Assembly (NCBI GenBank): GCA_949316235.1
Contig: OX438744.1
Location: 41,087,278 to 41,151,277, forward strand
Direction: 5' to 3'
DNA length: 64,000 nt
DNA from: Oegoconia quadripuncta
Taxonomy: Eukaryota > Arthropoda > Insecta > Lepidoptera > Autostichidae
The notes under the pieces are model-generated. The model ran no database searches. It saw only the letters and a program-made list of their open reading frames with translations, and had not been told where the DNA came from. The position numbers were made by a program, and so were the translations under genes. Shown here piece after piece: positions 9,999 through 19,779 of this stretch (position 1 is its first letter; each line of letters opens with the position of its first letter).

Positions 9999-11158
9999 CA
10001 TTATTCGGTTTAATAAAGTGAGCCTTGTGTATGCAGATGCGTTATATGATTTCATATATGTATGGAATTTTAGAGGATTGCGTCTAGTACGGCTCGTATG
10101 CAAAATTAAACGAGTTTTGTCGGCAGTGTGTCAACAAAATGTACGCGGAGGCCGTATTAAATATATGCAGCCGAAGCCTTGTTGGAATTTTAAAACGGCG
10201 TAAGAATCTACCTTGTGTTATATTAAAACTTTTTGTACTTTAAGAACTACGGCGCGCCGCAGCGTATTAAAGCTGCTTTCAAACGTTCCTGAAAAATGTG
10301 GGTATTATTTTTCTTGCATAAATATGTTTATGAGCTTGGGGTTGGTTAGAGCGGGAGTGGACGCCACTCCCTCAAATGTAAAGCTTTTGTTCGTATTATC
10401 ATCAATTATTTTAGTCTCAACGATAATGAAGCTGTAGCAGTCCACTGTTGAAGTCTCTCCCATAATACGATTTCCATTGCTTTCTATAGAAGGATTAGCT
10501 CTATTCGCCTCGCTGGGATATTTTGGAGCTAAGTACTAATGACACATTAATAGTGTTATGATAAAAAAAAAATCTTAAAAATTTTATCCCGTTCCCGTGC
10601 GAGTATTTACCATCAGCGATCCCGTTTTGAAGAGTCATTGGGCACGGTACATAGCTTGACGAACTGATAGCCGGCGGGGCATTAGAATCGACAATTGTTC
10701 CGTACTTACACGTGCACCTCCATATGTTTCCGTATAAAATCATTACAGTTTTTCCTCGGCCATTAAGAAAGACACGCGGGTACTTAGACGAGAGAACAAA
10801 AACAGTCATTAGTGGCGACCCCTGTCGGAATCCCAACTGCAACAAGTTATAAGCACGTAAAATACCTCATTCAGGTATATTAGCTTAATTTTAGCTAACT
10901 TCAAACAACCACAGGCTAACTAATCTGGACATAAGCTTCTGCCAACATACGCTGTGTTAGCTGTATACTGCCAAATTTCTTGTTGTATTACATATGTATA
11001 TCTGGCCGACTGACCTCTTCCCGTGGGTCTCGCGGGCTGCATAACAGCACAAACTAAGTGATGTCCAACAGCGTCGTTGGTCAATAATTACAGCGATACT
11101 TAGCTATGAATAACTTATGGCTAAAAAAGACATCTAAAACAAGACCAAAAGTAAGCAA
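9999..11158. other. unassigned, partly repetitive
   Basis: No gene recognised. GCCGCAGCGTATT occurs at 9826 and again at 10256. CGAGTATTTACCATCAGCGATCCCG (10600-10625) resembles 35218-35250 and 35128-35150, so part of this is an unnamed dispersed repeat. The frames of 60-114 codons have no known domains. Confidence 0.3.
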
Positions 11159-11159
11159 C

Positions 11160-11357
11160 TATAGGCTTGTGTTGTGGATATCAGATGGTTGATATATTAC
11201 ATAAATACGTATGTTTTTTTATTGTAAATAAATATCCACAACTCGGGTATACATGTCCGTATTCAACACACAAACATTTACCCCTCGCGGGATTCGAATC
11301 CGCAACCGTTGGTTTTGCTGACAGGGTCACCATCCACTACACCAATCGGTCTCCGGT
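11160..11357 (-). mobile_element. chimeric SINE: SINE-B head with SINE-A tail
   Basis: The minus strand begins CGATTGGTGTAGTGGATGGTGACC with B-box GGATTCGAATCCCGCGAGGGG, which is the SINE-B head. It then continues into GGATATTTATTTACAATAA and ATCAACCATCTGATATCCAC, which is the SINE-A tail. The switch is inside ATGAATACG, which both families share. Confidence 0.7.
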
Positions 11358-11870
11358 ACACAAATCAGTGGTTTGTTCTTTGGACCCGGGAATTCCACAT
11401 ACAGAGGTGTGACCCACTTATCCCACTGCAACACACATTAAGCTTTGGTTGTTCTGTACCTAGCACCTAGTACCTACCTGGTACTTACTTTTAAAAAATA
11501 CTCTCAAAACTTTGTGTATGTGTGTAACTGACGTAACAAATAAACGATCTATTTGATCTATCAAGCTGGTGGTGGTGGTCTACCGGTTTCCTCATACTTA
11601 CCCGGTAAACCAATCCCTACCAACCCCCAATGACATACACAGTCACTTAGGTCTCCTAAATAAAAAAAAAACGTCTATCAATTTTAAAAATCAATACACA
11701 TTATTTGATTTGCCTTTTGTATCCTTACATTAAACTATATACAGGAAGAGCGCTGATATCATAGATACAGGCTTCTGCCTCGGTTAGCAATCAGAGTTCC
11801 CTCTTGTTATGTAACTGACAATAAGTACGAGACTGTATGGTAAATGCGATATGTAACGCCCATAGATACT
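11358..11870. other. no feature recognised
   Basis: AT-rich sequence with a pyrimidine/purine patch near 11570-11640 (GGTGGTGGTGGTCTACCGG). Nothing assignable. Confidence 0.3.
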
Positions 11871-11871
11871 A

Positions 11872-12105
11872 CTGCAAATTAGTGTAGTGGATAGTGACCC
11901 GGCAGCGAAACCAACGGTTGCGGGATCGAATCCCGCGATGGGTAAATGTTTGTGTGATGAATATGAACATTTATTCCTGAGTCATGGATGTTTATATAAA
12001 TATTTATGTATGTTTATTCGTTATCTAGTATCCATAGTACAAGCTTTGCTTAATTAGGGACTAGATTGGTGTAAATGTCCGAAATATTCATTTATTTAAA
12101 AAAAA
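11872..12105 (+). mobile_element. SINE-B, near-complete
   Basis: Head TTAGTGTAGTGGATAGTGACC with B-box GGATCGAATCC. Tail GTTTGTGTGATGAATATGAAC, then CGTTATCTAGTATCCATAG, TAATTAGGGACTAGATTGG and GTCCGAAATATTCATTTATT. Confidence 0.85.
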
Positions 12106-12586
12106 CAAGAACAAAAAAAAACTATTATTATTATAAACTATTATAATATTATTATATTATCTGCGGGAACGCACACTCGCACACATTTTGAATAAGTTTA
12201 CCAAAGAAACTTAATTACAAACCGGTCTTTGATGTGCACAGAGTAAGGTTATTAAAAAAAATATATTTTCTCCATTCAAAAGCAATCGAGGAAAAGTAAA
12301 CAGGTAGCGCCTGTTTCATTAGGCAAAGGAATTTATTGTATCAGCTTATCTCATACATAACGCTACAAGGAGACCGGGCGGCGCGGCCGGTCGCGCGCTC
12401 CGCGTTTATTCTTTTGTTTTATTATTCATAATGGCGACTAACAGAGTAACAGGAAAACCTTTCATTTCCCTTCACTTATCGCCTTTGAAACTGTATGGAA
12501 TTCGGAAAGTAATATGAATAATATAAATTAATAAGTTTCGAAGATTAGTCTCGAATGGTTTTCAAATTGGCTATTTTTTAACCGAC
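12106..12586. other. no gene; short CpG-rich patch
   Basis: 12367-12408 is strongly CpG-rich (GACCGGGCGGCGCGGCCGG) in otherwise AT-rich DNA. No frame or repeat is recognised. Confidence 0.3.
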
Positions 12587-12832
12587 TTAAATCAAATCAA
12601 ATCAAAAATACTCTATTTTGTAGGTACACAGGATATACTTAAAATAGTCAGATGTTACATTTTTAAAGCTACTGCTTGTTCAAAAGGCAATTTTCCCCTG
12701 AGAAGAACAAGCAAGAAACTCGAGAGGTAGCTCTTTTAAAAATAGGTTTTACATTACATAATTATTAATTATTATTTTATATTATAATATTTCATTATCA
12801 ATTGAATATAAACAAGACGCAGGTCGTCAATT
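12587..12832 (-). mobile_element. CR1/Daphne-like LINE 3' UTR
   Basis: The minus strand reads AGAGCTACCTCTCGAGTTTCTTGC, then ACAAGCAGTAGCTTTAAAAATG and GTACCTACAAAATAGAG, ending in a (TTTGA)n tail. The same 3' end follows RT coding at 48277-48910 and 53825-55405. Confidence 0.75.
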
Positions 12833-13015
12833 CGACTGTTTTATGTTTGTTAACCGTCTTCGTCAATTGGTAACCGATTTTAAGCGCGCTATTCCCTCCA
12901 GTGGCGCCCTCATTCGATAAATTAATATTTCTTTTTTCATACAGAATGAATCAAAATAATAGCTATGACCTGCGATTTTCGATCGCTTCAGTTCCCTCTA
13001 AGCAAGAAGTTTAAC

Positions 13016-13072
13016 TCGGCATTTTTAAATGCCCTTCTGGCTAGCTACCATCGTCTCATCTAACCCTTAAAA
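13016..13072 (+). mobile_element. SINE-C fragment
   Basis: CGGCATTTTTAAATGCCCTTCTGGCTAGCTACCATCGTCTCATCTAA matches the central SINE-C segment only. Confidence 0.6.
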
Positions 13073-13169
13073 ATTTTAAAATAGTTCCTTGTAGCTTTCT
13101 GTTATGGTACCTTACTACTGTATTATTATTCCGAGGTGGTGCCACAAATTAATCTAAGTTCCGATTCGA

Positions 13170-13400
13170 AGGGCGCACGATGACGTCACACGTGCATGGG
13201 AGGCTGAAGGAGTAGAGAAGGGGAGGTTCCCGCGAACTTTCACTATAAATCATAGTAGGCGCGAGCGACGCAGTCAGCGCTGGTAATCGCGTCTCGCTCG
13301 TCAGCGGGATCCGGGACTCCCCACAGTTGATTTCCGGGACTGAGCGATAACGATCGCGGAGATTCCGGGACAATTTATATTCGTGTTCCAACACTTATAT
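13170..13400 (+). promoter_or_regulatory. promoter-like CpG-rich patch
   Basis: A CRE plus E-box (ATGACGTCACACGTG, 13181-13195) lies upstream of CTATAAAT at 13243-13250. About 30 bases further on is an arthropod initiator-like GCAGTCAGC near 13270-13278. CpG-rich DNA follows to about 13370. Spacing and composition fit a TATA-type insect promoter on the plus strand. No exon or known gene follows, and the reverse-strand frame of 81 codons is probably chance. Confidence 0.3.
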
Positions 13401-13439
13401 CTAAAGTGCCATCGAAATAAGTTTTATGATTGGCTCTTA

Positions 13440-13520
13440 CATTTTGATGTAAGTGGCTACAGTGCTACGGCGTAGCTCGTGTAGGCAGCTACGTTGCTAC
13501 GAAGTGTTGTATGTAGCTTG
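13440..13520. repeat. GCTACG/CGTAGC cluster
   Basis: GGCTACAGTGCTACGGCGTAGC, GGCAGCTACGTTGCTACGAAG and ATGTAGC repeat the motif found at both ends of 9342-9998. It may be a single end of the same element family. Confidence 0.35.
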
Positions 13521-13574
13521 TCTAGGGAAGTATCAGTAACTTTTGCCATTAACTCCACAAAAAGAAGAAGATTC

Positions 13575-14035
13575 ATTCTAACTAACATTCGAAAATTCGG
13601 ATATTTATTTGTTTGTTTATTTCTCAATCACGGCAAAACGGATGAACAGATATTTATGAAATATTAAAACGTAAAATATTTATTATCTCATTTTATAAAT
13701 TATAAAATTGTATTAGTTGTATACTTTTATATATATATATATAAAAAGAAAAGAAAATGATCCTGTGGGTTTCTTGCGCCGCTTCTTTTCCCACAGATGA
13801 TTTCCCTTTCCGAAGCGGTGGTAGCTTGGACATACCGACTGACCGAAATATGCTTAGCCCTATTTTTTTTTCCAATAGATTTAAATTGACCATTAAACAA
13901 ATGATATCATGTATCTTACGTTGAAAATAAATGCTTGAAGTTTTGAAGTTATCCCGATAAAGTGAATAGTTCTTGCGTGATAAACAATTTTTCGCGATAA
14001 TGTTATTTAATGAAGCAGCGGGTGGAAAGCTAGTA
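13575..14035 (+). mobile_element. Lep1-like Helitron interrupted by LINE-I
   Basis: 13578-13670 is the Helitron 5' part (ACTAACATTCGAAAATTCGG, TTTCTCAATCACGGCAAAACGGA). 13947-14032 is its 3' part (ATCCCGATAAAGTGAATAGTTC to GAAGCAGCGGGTGGAAAGCTAGT). Between them lies a LINE-I 3' end in plus orientation. Confidence 0.65.
13760..13946 (+). mobile_element. LINE-I 3' end inside the Helitron
   Basis: GCGCCGCTTCTTTTCCCACAGATG, TCCGAAGCGGTGGTAGCTTGGACATACCG and AAATGATATCATGTATCTTACG lead to AAATAAATGCTTGAAGTTTTGAAG, a short (TTTGAAG)n-type tail. Other copies are at 24258 and 44533-44907. Confidence 0.65.
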
Positions 14036-14167
14036 TAGAATAATTTGGAAATGCACAAATGAAGACTTATTCCTCTAAGCGACCTTCTAGTCCACGGATG
14101 GGTCGTCAAAAAAGTATGTCCTCATGGGCGCCCACTTTTCTGACTAAATGTTTTACTTGGGTTACTT

Positions 14168-14395
14168 TGTTGCCGAACCGGTTGGTGTGACCATATCAGC
14201 GAAACTAAAGGTTGCGGGTTCGAATCCCACTAGAGGTAAATGTGTTATGAATACGAACATGTATTTCCGAGTCATGGATGTTTAGATAAATATTTATGTA
14301 TGTTTATCCGTTATCTATCCATAGTACGAGTTTTACTTAGTTACTAGTCGATTGAAGAAGGATGTCTGAAATATTTATTTATTTATTCACAAATT
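14168..14395 (+). mobile_element. SINE-B, internally deleted head
   Basis: GAACCGGTTGGTGTGACCATATCAGCG lacks part of the A-box. The B-box GGTTCGAATCC and a full tail to GTCTGAAATATTTATTTATT are present. Confidence 0.8.
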
Positions 14396-14512
14396 TAGGT
14401 ATCTGGTCCCAAAAACATCCATGACTTAGATGTAAACGTCTATATTCTTTACACAAACATTACCATCAGCGGAATTCGAACCTGCAACCATTAGATTCGG
14501 CTGTTACCTTTA
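14396..14512 (-). mobile_element. SINE-B fragment in opposite orientation
   Basis: The minus strand has AACAGCCGAATCTAATGGTTGC, B-box GGTTCGAATTCCGC and GTAATGTTTGTGTAAAG, ending at TTTGGGACCAGATACC. The two SINE-B copies lie tail to tail. Confidence 0.65.
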
Positions 14513-14759
14513 ATGAAAAGACAGGAATTTTGTCAGGAAATCTTACTTGCGAATCCGGTAACTGTAATGCGGATCGCAGAGCGCGCTCATTAGCATCACA
14601 AATAGACGAATAACTGCGACTGACGTCAGTAAAGTTAACGGAAGATAACGGTGTTCCTTAACGTGCATACAGAGCTCAAAAATTAGTAACCCTATTCATA
14701 TTGACACAAAATGTCAACCTAACCATCAAAATATATTAAAAACATGATTATATCATCTG

Positions 14760-15045
14760 TCATGTGGTATCAGCACGTGAAAAGAATAAAACCCGTCTCT
14801 TCCCTTGGGTGTCGTAAAAGGCGACTAAGGGACTTTCCACCAAAAAACATCTATAGATTTGTACGTTTCAACAGCGATAGGCACACACTCTGTCACGTGT
14901 GCATTTCTGTATGTTTCGAAAGTTGTGGATGTTTTTTCAATCATTAATCTGTAATGTTTGGAATATCCAAATGCTTTAGTTTCATATATCTCTGACCACC
15001 CCACTTGGGATAAAGGTCGTGACTTTATGTTTGTAAGTTGTATGC
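14760..15045 (+). mobile_element. LINE-H 3' UTR
   Basis: CCCGTCTCTTCCCTTGGGTGTCGTAAAAGGCGACTAAGGG, GTGTGCATTTCTGTATGTTTCG, TTTGGAATATCCAAATGC and CCACCCCACTTGGGATAAAGG form a conserved non-coding 3' region found widely in lepidopteran genomes. The same text at 43350 adjoins RTE-like RT coding, so it probably belongs to such an element. Confidence 0.55.
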
Positions 15046-15329
15046 AACATTTAACTACGTATTGACTGTGGAATTATAACAAAACCTCATGTAATTAATA
15101 TTTGTTATTTTTAACCACAATATATTTCCAAATGAATGTCAATTTAACAATTGTAGGTTTAATCAGAACGGTTAAAATGCTCGCGGTTTACACAAATATT
15201 TACATTATCGCATATTAAATTTTCAAAACAAGTTTCATTGAACCAACTATTTACTCACGGAGAGTCAATAACGCTGTTTGTGGTAATATAGCCTGACTTA
15301 TATACTTACATAATAGTTAACATTGTTGT

Positions 15330-15660
15330 GTCACCAGCAGAGGGAAGTCCACGGCTGGTACATTAACACCACAGCGACATAAAGTGTCATTCTACTGAAC
15401 TTGTTAACTATGTAAACAAAAGCCAGACCAATGTACGCATCTCCATAGCCAGAGCTGGTTCCATCCATTCTACTTCTAGGTTGAAGTCCAAGGCATGTCT
15501 CTTCTCCAGAACTAGGCGGCTACTATTCACTTGGCCTGCGTAATGGATTATGTCCCAACTCTCCCGTAGTGAGAGGCTGTGCCCAAACTGTGGGGACGTG
15601 TAAGGCTGTTGATGATTAGTTTCTCTCTTAATAGTCCACTACTGGACATAATCCTAACTG
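15330..15660 (+). pseudogene. decayed LINE C-terminus and 3' UTR
   Basis: GTGAGAGGCTGTGCCCAAACTGTGGGGACGTGTAAGG resembles the ...RGLCPAVGTYK stop region of RTE-like elements. AGTCCACTACTGGACATAATCC resembles the usual GTCCACTGCTGGACATAGG 3' sequence. No continuous frame remains. Confidence 0.4.
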
Positions 15661-15687
15661 CCATGCTGAGCAGGCGAGATATGCATC

Positions 15688-15884
15688 AATGACGACCTGT
15701 TTGGTGGAGTGGTTAGCAACTCTGACCACTATACCAAAAGGTTGCGGGGTTCGAATCCCGCTAGGGGTATATGTTTGTGTGATGAATACGGACACGTGTA
15801 TCCGAGTTATGGATATTTATTTACAAAAAAATAAATTATTCATGTAATATATCAACCATCTGGTATCCACAACACAAGCCTATA
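15688..15884 (+). mobile_element. SINE-A, 3' end cut by LINE-F
   Basis: Head GACGACCTGTTTGGTGGAGTGG with B-box GGTTCGAATCC, tail to ATCCACAACACAAGCCTA. It then joins the (ACAAT)n tail of the minus-strand LINE-F. Confidence 0.8.
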
Positions 15885-16330
15885 CATTACAATACAATAC
15901 AATACAAATACACTTTATTGCACAACAGAAAGAAAATACAGTTTCAGAAAAGTGGTAAGAATATAATTTACAATTTGGCGACCTTATCACAAAAAGTGAT
16001 CTCTTCCAAGGCAACATTTGGGTATAAGGACAGTACATTAGAAATAGGTAGGTTGTGCGGTATTAAATAGGGATGCAGATACAAACTACGTGAATAAATT
16101 TCATATATTTACATACACATGCATACATAGATCAATAGACAAATATACCTACTTAAACATAACATTTATAAAATAGCAACAAAATACAAACGTAAATATA
16201 TAGGTGTAATAAATAAATATTTATTGATATATAAAATAATAATAATAAGCGACAACAGGATTGTGCTAAGGTATAGTGAGAAGATAAGACAGGAGCACAG
16301 ATTAAAGCACCAGGAAATGGTATAATGTTT
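15885..16330 (-). mobile_element. LINE-F 3' UTR with (TGTAT)n tail
   Basis: Read on the minus strand it runs from CATTTCCTGGTGCTTTAATC through AGCACAATCCTGTTGTCGC and TACTGTCCTTATACCC to TTGTGCAATAAAGTGTATTTG(TATTG)n. AATAAA stands just before the tail. Copies are at 32265 (plus), 35685 (plus), 42020 (minus) and 60087 (minus). Confidence 0.8.
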
Positions 16331-16561
16331 GTGCAGCTCTTAGTCGAACAGCACGGCCAATGATACTGAAGTGAGTACTACAAATTTCGTAGGTACTCAT
16401 TACAAAGTTTTATATCCGAGTGAACCGACGAGGCGTTACCACTCGCGCTATAATGCCACAGCATTCCAGTAACCAGTAACGTAACTTGATGCAAAAATTG
16501 AAGACGTTAGCAAGAACATGCATTTTAGTTGTAGATAAGTGAGGTAATATATCCCGCCCTG

Positions 16562-16798
16562 TTAACGACCGATTGGTGTAGTGGATAGTGACCCTATCAG
16601 CGAAAGCAACGGTTGCGGGTTGGAATCCCGCGACGGGTAAATGTTTGTGTGATGAATATGAACATTTATTGCTGAGTCATGGATGTTTATATAAATATTT
16701 ATGTATGTTTATCCGTTATCTAGTATCCATAGTACAAGCTTTGCTTAGTTTGGGACTAGATGATTGGTGTAAGTGTCCGAAATATTTATTTATTTAAA
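16562..16798 (+). mobile_element. SINE-B, complete
   Basis: ACGACCGATTGGTGTAGTGGATAGTGACC, B-box region GGTTGGAATCC (one base off consensus), and a full tail through TTTGGGACTAGATGATTGG to GTCCGAAATATTTATTTATTT. It is the best SINE-B reference copy in the window. Confidence 0.9.
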
Positions 16799-17044
16799 TT
16801 ATAAAAAAAAAAAAAAAAAATTCAAGCAAAAAAAAAGACTTAAAATTCTAAACTAAAAATCCTATACTAACTAAAGTTTTTGCTTATGTTTTAAGCAATA
16901 TTTCAAATCGTATAGACTAAATAATCAAATAAGATAGTAGTTTAAATTATAAAATCCAACAATCGCGAAATAATAGATTCTGTACTTTCCTAGAACCATG
17001 AAGAGTTAAATCCAATCCACTATATACTCCTGACTTTATTTATT

Positions 17045-17213
17045 TAATCATCATCATCATATCACCCACAGGATGTCCACAGTGACCGGTTGAAGGCGGC
17101 CTGCATCCATAGACTTCCCACGACCTTCATTAGGTCGTCTGTTAACTTTAATATCGCAATAGTCGTCAGTACCTCGAGCTATATGCCCTGCCCATTTCCA
17201 TTTCAACTACCAT
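17045..17213 (-). pseudogene. RTE-like RT C-terminal fragment
   Basis: The minus strand gives LKWKWAGHIARGTDDYCDI and, after an internal deletion, sequence matching RWTDDLxKVAGSxWMQAAxxRS near 17060-17130 in another frame. This is the conserved C-terminal tail of lepidopteran endonuclease-reverse transcriptases of the KLKWQWAGHI family. Confidence 0.65.
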
Positions 17214-17214
17214 T

Positions 17215-17525
17215 CCGCTGGGCTTTTCAACGGAAGATTCGAAAACATCTGATCAAAGTGTACATCTGGAGCATTGCTCTATATGGAAGTGAAACGTGGA
17301 CTATGACACAACGCGATAGAGAAAGATTAGAAGCACTTTAAATGTGGTGTTGGCGAAGAATGGAGGGAATAAGCTGGGTGGAAGGAAAGAGCAATGAGGA
17401 GGTCCTGCAGATGGTTAACGAGAAGAGAATGTTTTTAAAAATCATTGAAAACAGAAGGGGAAAGATGTCGGGTCATCTGATATGATACGACAACTTTATC
17501 AAGAACATTATGTGCCCTGTCGTAT
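17215..17525 (+). pseudogene. RTE-like RT thumb/C-terminal fragment
   Basis: Plus strand: KVYIWSIALYGSETWTMTQR, then DRERLEAL, a TAA stop, MWCWRRMEGISW and NEEVLQMVNEKR. This matches the YGSETWTL..RRLEAFEMWxxRRM..ISW region of RTE-type elements. The stop replaces the usual glutamate (GAA to TAA at 17339-17341), and a second stop follows GKMSGHLI. It is head to head with the fragment at 17045-17213. Confidence 0.75.
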
Positions 17526-17579
17526 CAGAAAGTCAAAGAAAAGGCGGGATGTAGATAAGTGTGGGAAAGATTCCACCGA

Positions 17580-17703
17580 CAAGAGATAAGATAAGATAAG
17601 ATAAGATAAGATAAGATAAGATAAGATAAGGTAAGGTAAGGTAAGGTAAGATAAGATAAGATAAGATAAGATAAGATAAGATAAGATAAGATAAGATAAG
17701 ATA

Positions 17704-17734
<31 letters not shown>

Positions 17735-17880
17735 ATAAGATATGATAAGGTGAGATGCGATGAGAAGAGATAAGATAAGATGATTATTTACCAAAAAGGA
17801 CCATACATAAGTACATAATAGTATACATTTGCTGTAACATCCACACTAGGCTAGGCCTGTATCCTTGATTGGTCCTAAAT
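17580..17880 (-). mobile_element. LINE-L 3' end with expanded (TTATC)n tail
   Basis: Read on the minus strand, ACCAATCAAGGATACAGGCC, TAGTGTGGATGTTACAGC, TATGTATGGTCCTTTTTGGTAAATAATC runs directly into about 200 bases of (TTATC)n with a central block of TTACC variants (17628-17648). The same 3' sequence occurs at 27015-27115 with a short tail. The array is therefore a retroelement tail, expanded and partly homogenised. Confidence 0.7.
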
Positions 17881-18257
17881 TGTAGAGAGAAAGAATTAAA
17901 TCACCGGCTTCCCATAAACTTCTTTTTAATAATAAAGAACACCAAACTATTGTTTTATTTTTCGAACAAAAGGAGAAGAGGATCAGGTAGCAGTGAACTA
18001 TTTGGCCATACACGATGTAGGTGAATGCTCCTAGTAGAACTACTGGTAGTTATCTGTGAGGTGGCTCGTCACCCGCGGTGTGAGATGGGCGTAGGGTTAC
18101 CACATTAATTGAATTTTTCTGGCGGGTACGAAATTTTAGAATTCTGTCAGAAAACAGGGCGACAAAGTTGTCTTCCATTGTTCAATTTTTTTTTGTAATA
18201 AACAAAAAACATAAGAAACGGCTCAATGTAAACAGTTTCGATTTCCATTCGGTGCAC

Positions 18258-18328
18258 GTGTTCTAGTCGGTGTGGTTGGTTGTAGGATATTTTCAAATAT
18301 CCGTCTGGCCAGCTTCCACCATCTTATA
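18258..18328 (+). mobile_element. SINE-C fragment (plus)
   Basis: GTGTGGTTGGTTGTAGGATATTTTCAAATATCCGTCTGGCCAGC is the start of the SINE-C tail; it stops at ACCATCTTATA where a (CAATA)n LINE tail begins. Confidence 0.65.
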
Positions 18329-18575
18329 CAATACAATACAAGTACTCTATATTGCGTAAAATAATTTACAGTAATTTTTGATGATAACAATAGAACACAA
18401 TTAGGCGGTCTTATCGCTAAAAGCGAACCAATTAAAGAAATAATTATAGATAAGTATGCATAAATATGATAATAATATCATATTAATATTACTTAATAAT
18501 ATATATTAATAATATATATATATATTTACTTAATATAAAATACAATAGCTAGAAGCACTTATAGATAGTCAACTA
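18327..18575 (-). mobile_element. LINE-F-related 3' end
   Basis: ACAATACAATACAAGTACTC and GCGGTCTTATCGCTAAAAGCG correspond to a diverged LINE-F 3' UTR on the minus strand. AT-dinucleotide-rich DNA follows. Confidence 0.55.
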
Positions 18576-18579
18576 ATCC

Positions 18580-18683
18580 CGGGTCACAACAATGCTATTA
18601 ACATTGCTGTTTGGCGGTAAATTTAGATAGGATGGTGGTAGCTAGCCAGGCGGACATTTAAAATGCCCTATCACCAACCAAAA
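18580..18683 (-). mobile_element. SINE-C fragment (minus)
   Basis: CAATGCTATTAACATTGCTGTTTGGCGG, GATGGTGGTAGCTAGCCAGGC and AAATGCCCTATCACCAACC are reverse SINE-C. With 18258-18328 it forms an inverted pair around the LINE-F-like piece. Confidence 0.7.
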
Positions 18684-18689
18684 CGTGTA

Positions 18690-19069
18690 AACTGTATTAG
18701 AAGAACAGGATCTAAATCATGTTTAAAGCTGTACAAAACAAGCCACAGAATATATAAAAAACAAGGAAGTAAAACCTCTATAAACCTGTAACAGCCAGGA
18801 AATCTAATTTTTGATCTAGTAACCCTGTAGTAGCAGCGGCGGCGATATGTCTCGCGGCTGACACTACACCGCGGCACGCGCCAATCGCATTACGCTTTTA
18901 TAACTTTACATACGAGCTCGCCTCCCGGGTGCACACGTAGGTTTGTACAAACTTCTCGAAAATATGTGTTTTGTTAGAAACACAATTATTTTGAATGTGA
19001 ATATTAAGACTTAAACTGATATTATGTGAAGCAGTATAAACTATAATTTCCATTTACGTACAATTCATC
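18690..19069. other. no gene; CpG-rich patch
   Basis: 18830-18930 is GC-rich (GCAGCGGCGGCGATATGTC, CCGCGGCACGCGCCAATCG) and includes a CCAAT motif. No exon is recognised. Confidence 0.3.
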
Positions 19070-19200
19070 ATCATCATCAGCGCGTAAACATGCCACTGCA
19101 GGGATATAGGCTTTCCCTCGTATATGAGGGAGTATGGGCCATAGTCTTCTCGTTCTCAGGCAGGCAGACTACGTCTTAACCGCTGAGCCACAGATGCTCC
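19070..19200 (-). mobile_element. SINE-D with central deletion
   Basis: The 3' part (CATCATCATCATCAGCGCG to GAGTATGGGCCATAGTC) joins directly to the head (CAGGCAGGCAGACTACGTC, TTAACCGCTGAGCCACAG). The middle of the element, including the B-box, is missing. Confidence 0.7.
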
Positions 19201-19329
19201 TTACGTACTATTACGTGATTATTAGTTTTTTAATATTTTACACTATACATACACTAACTACAGACTATAGTTATTAATTATTATGCTGCTCATTACAATA
19301 CTGATGTAGCATCCGTGCGTCACTGGTTA

Positions 19330-19420
19330 TTTGGGAGCACTGAAAACCAGCGCTGTGATTTGTTGCAGCATGAGCTCAGTGCTAACTCATTTGTGCACGC
19401 CGCAACACGTGACAGCGTTG
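19330..19420 (+). repeat. LINE-N 3' fragment
   Basis: GAAAACCAGCGCTGTGATTTG and TTGCAGCATGAGCTCAGTGC match the sequence at 56800-56840 (GAAAACCAGTGCTGTGGCAA, GCAGCATATGCTGAG), a common lepidopteran LINE 3' region. Confidence 0.45.
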
Positions 19421-19554
19421 TGCACATTTTATTTATAATTGTACTTCCTTTTTAGCTATAATTTACTACTTCGTTGTTTTATATCGTGTTGTGGCGTTCA
19501 TAATATTTTTTTCTTATTCTTAATCAATTGGAATTTAGTATTCATCACTGAAAT

Positions 19555-19615
19555 TTTAACACCTAGCGGGATTCGAACTCGCAACCTTTGATTTCGCAGA
19601 CTGGGATCCAGTATC
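19555..19615 (-). repeat. tRNA-like SINE head fragment
   Basis: The minus strand contains AAAGGTTGCGAGTTCGAATCCCGCTAGG, a SINE-A/B type B-box region, but neither the A-box nor a recognisable tail is intact. Confidence 0.5.
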
Positions 19616-19779
19616 GAAATCGAATTGACGTCATAAAATTGCACAACATCTTTGTACACATACAAATGGCGTACAAACACGTCAATATATGCCGTTTTCA
19701 GTACACACGATAAACAGAGCAACACTCTATTTTTTATTTGTTTATAATACGCTCGAGCATAGATCCCATCGGGCTCTCA

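Noticed and set aside
17525..17794. 89-residue minus-strand frame rich in Leu-Ser-Tyr repeats
   Set aside because: Pure translation of the (TTATC)n array.
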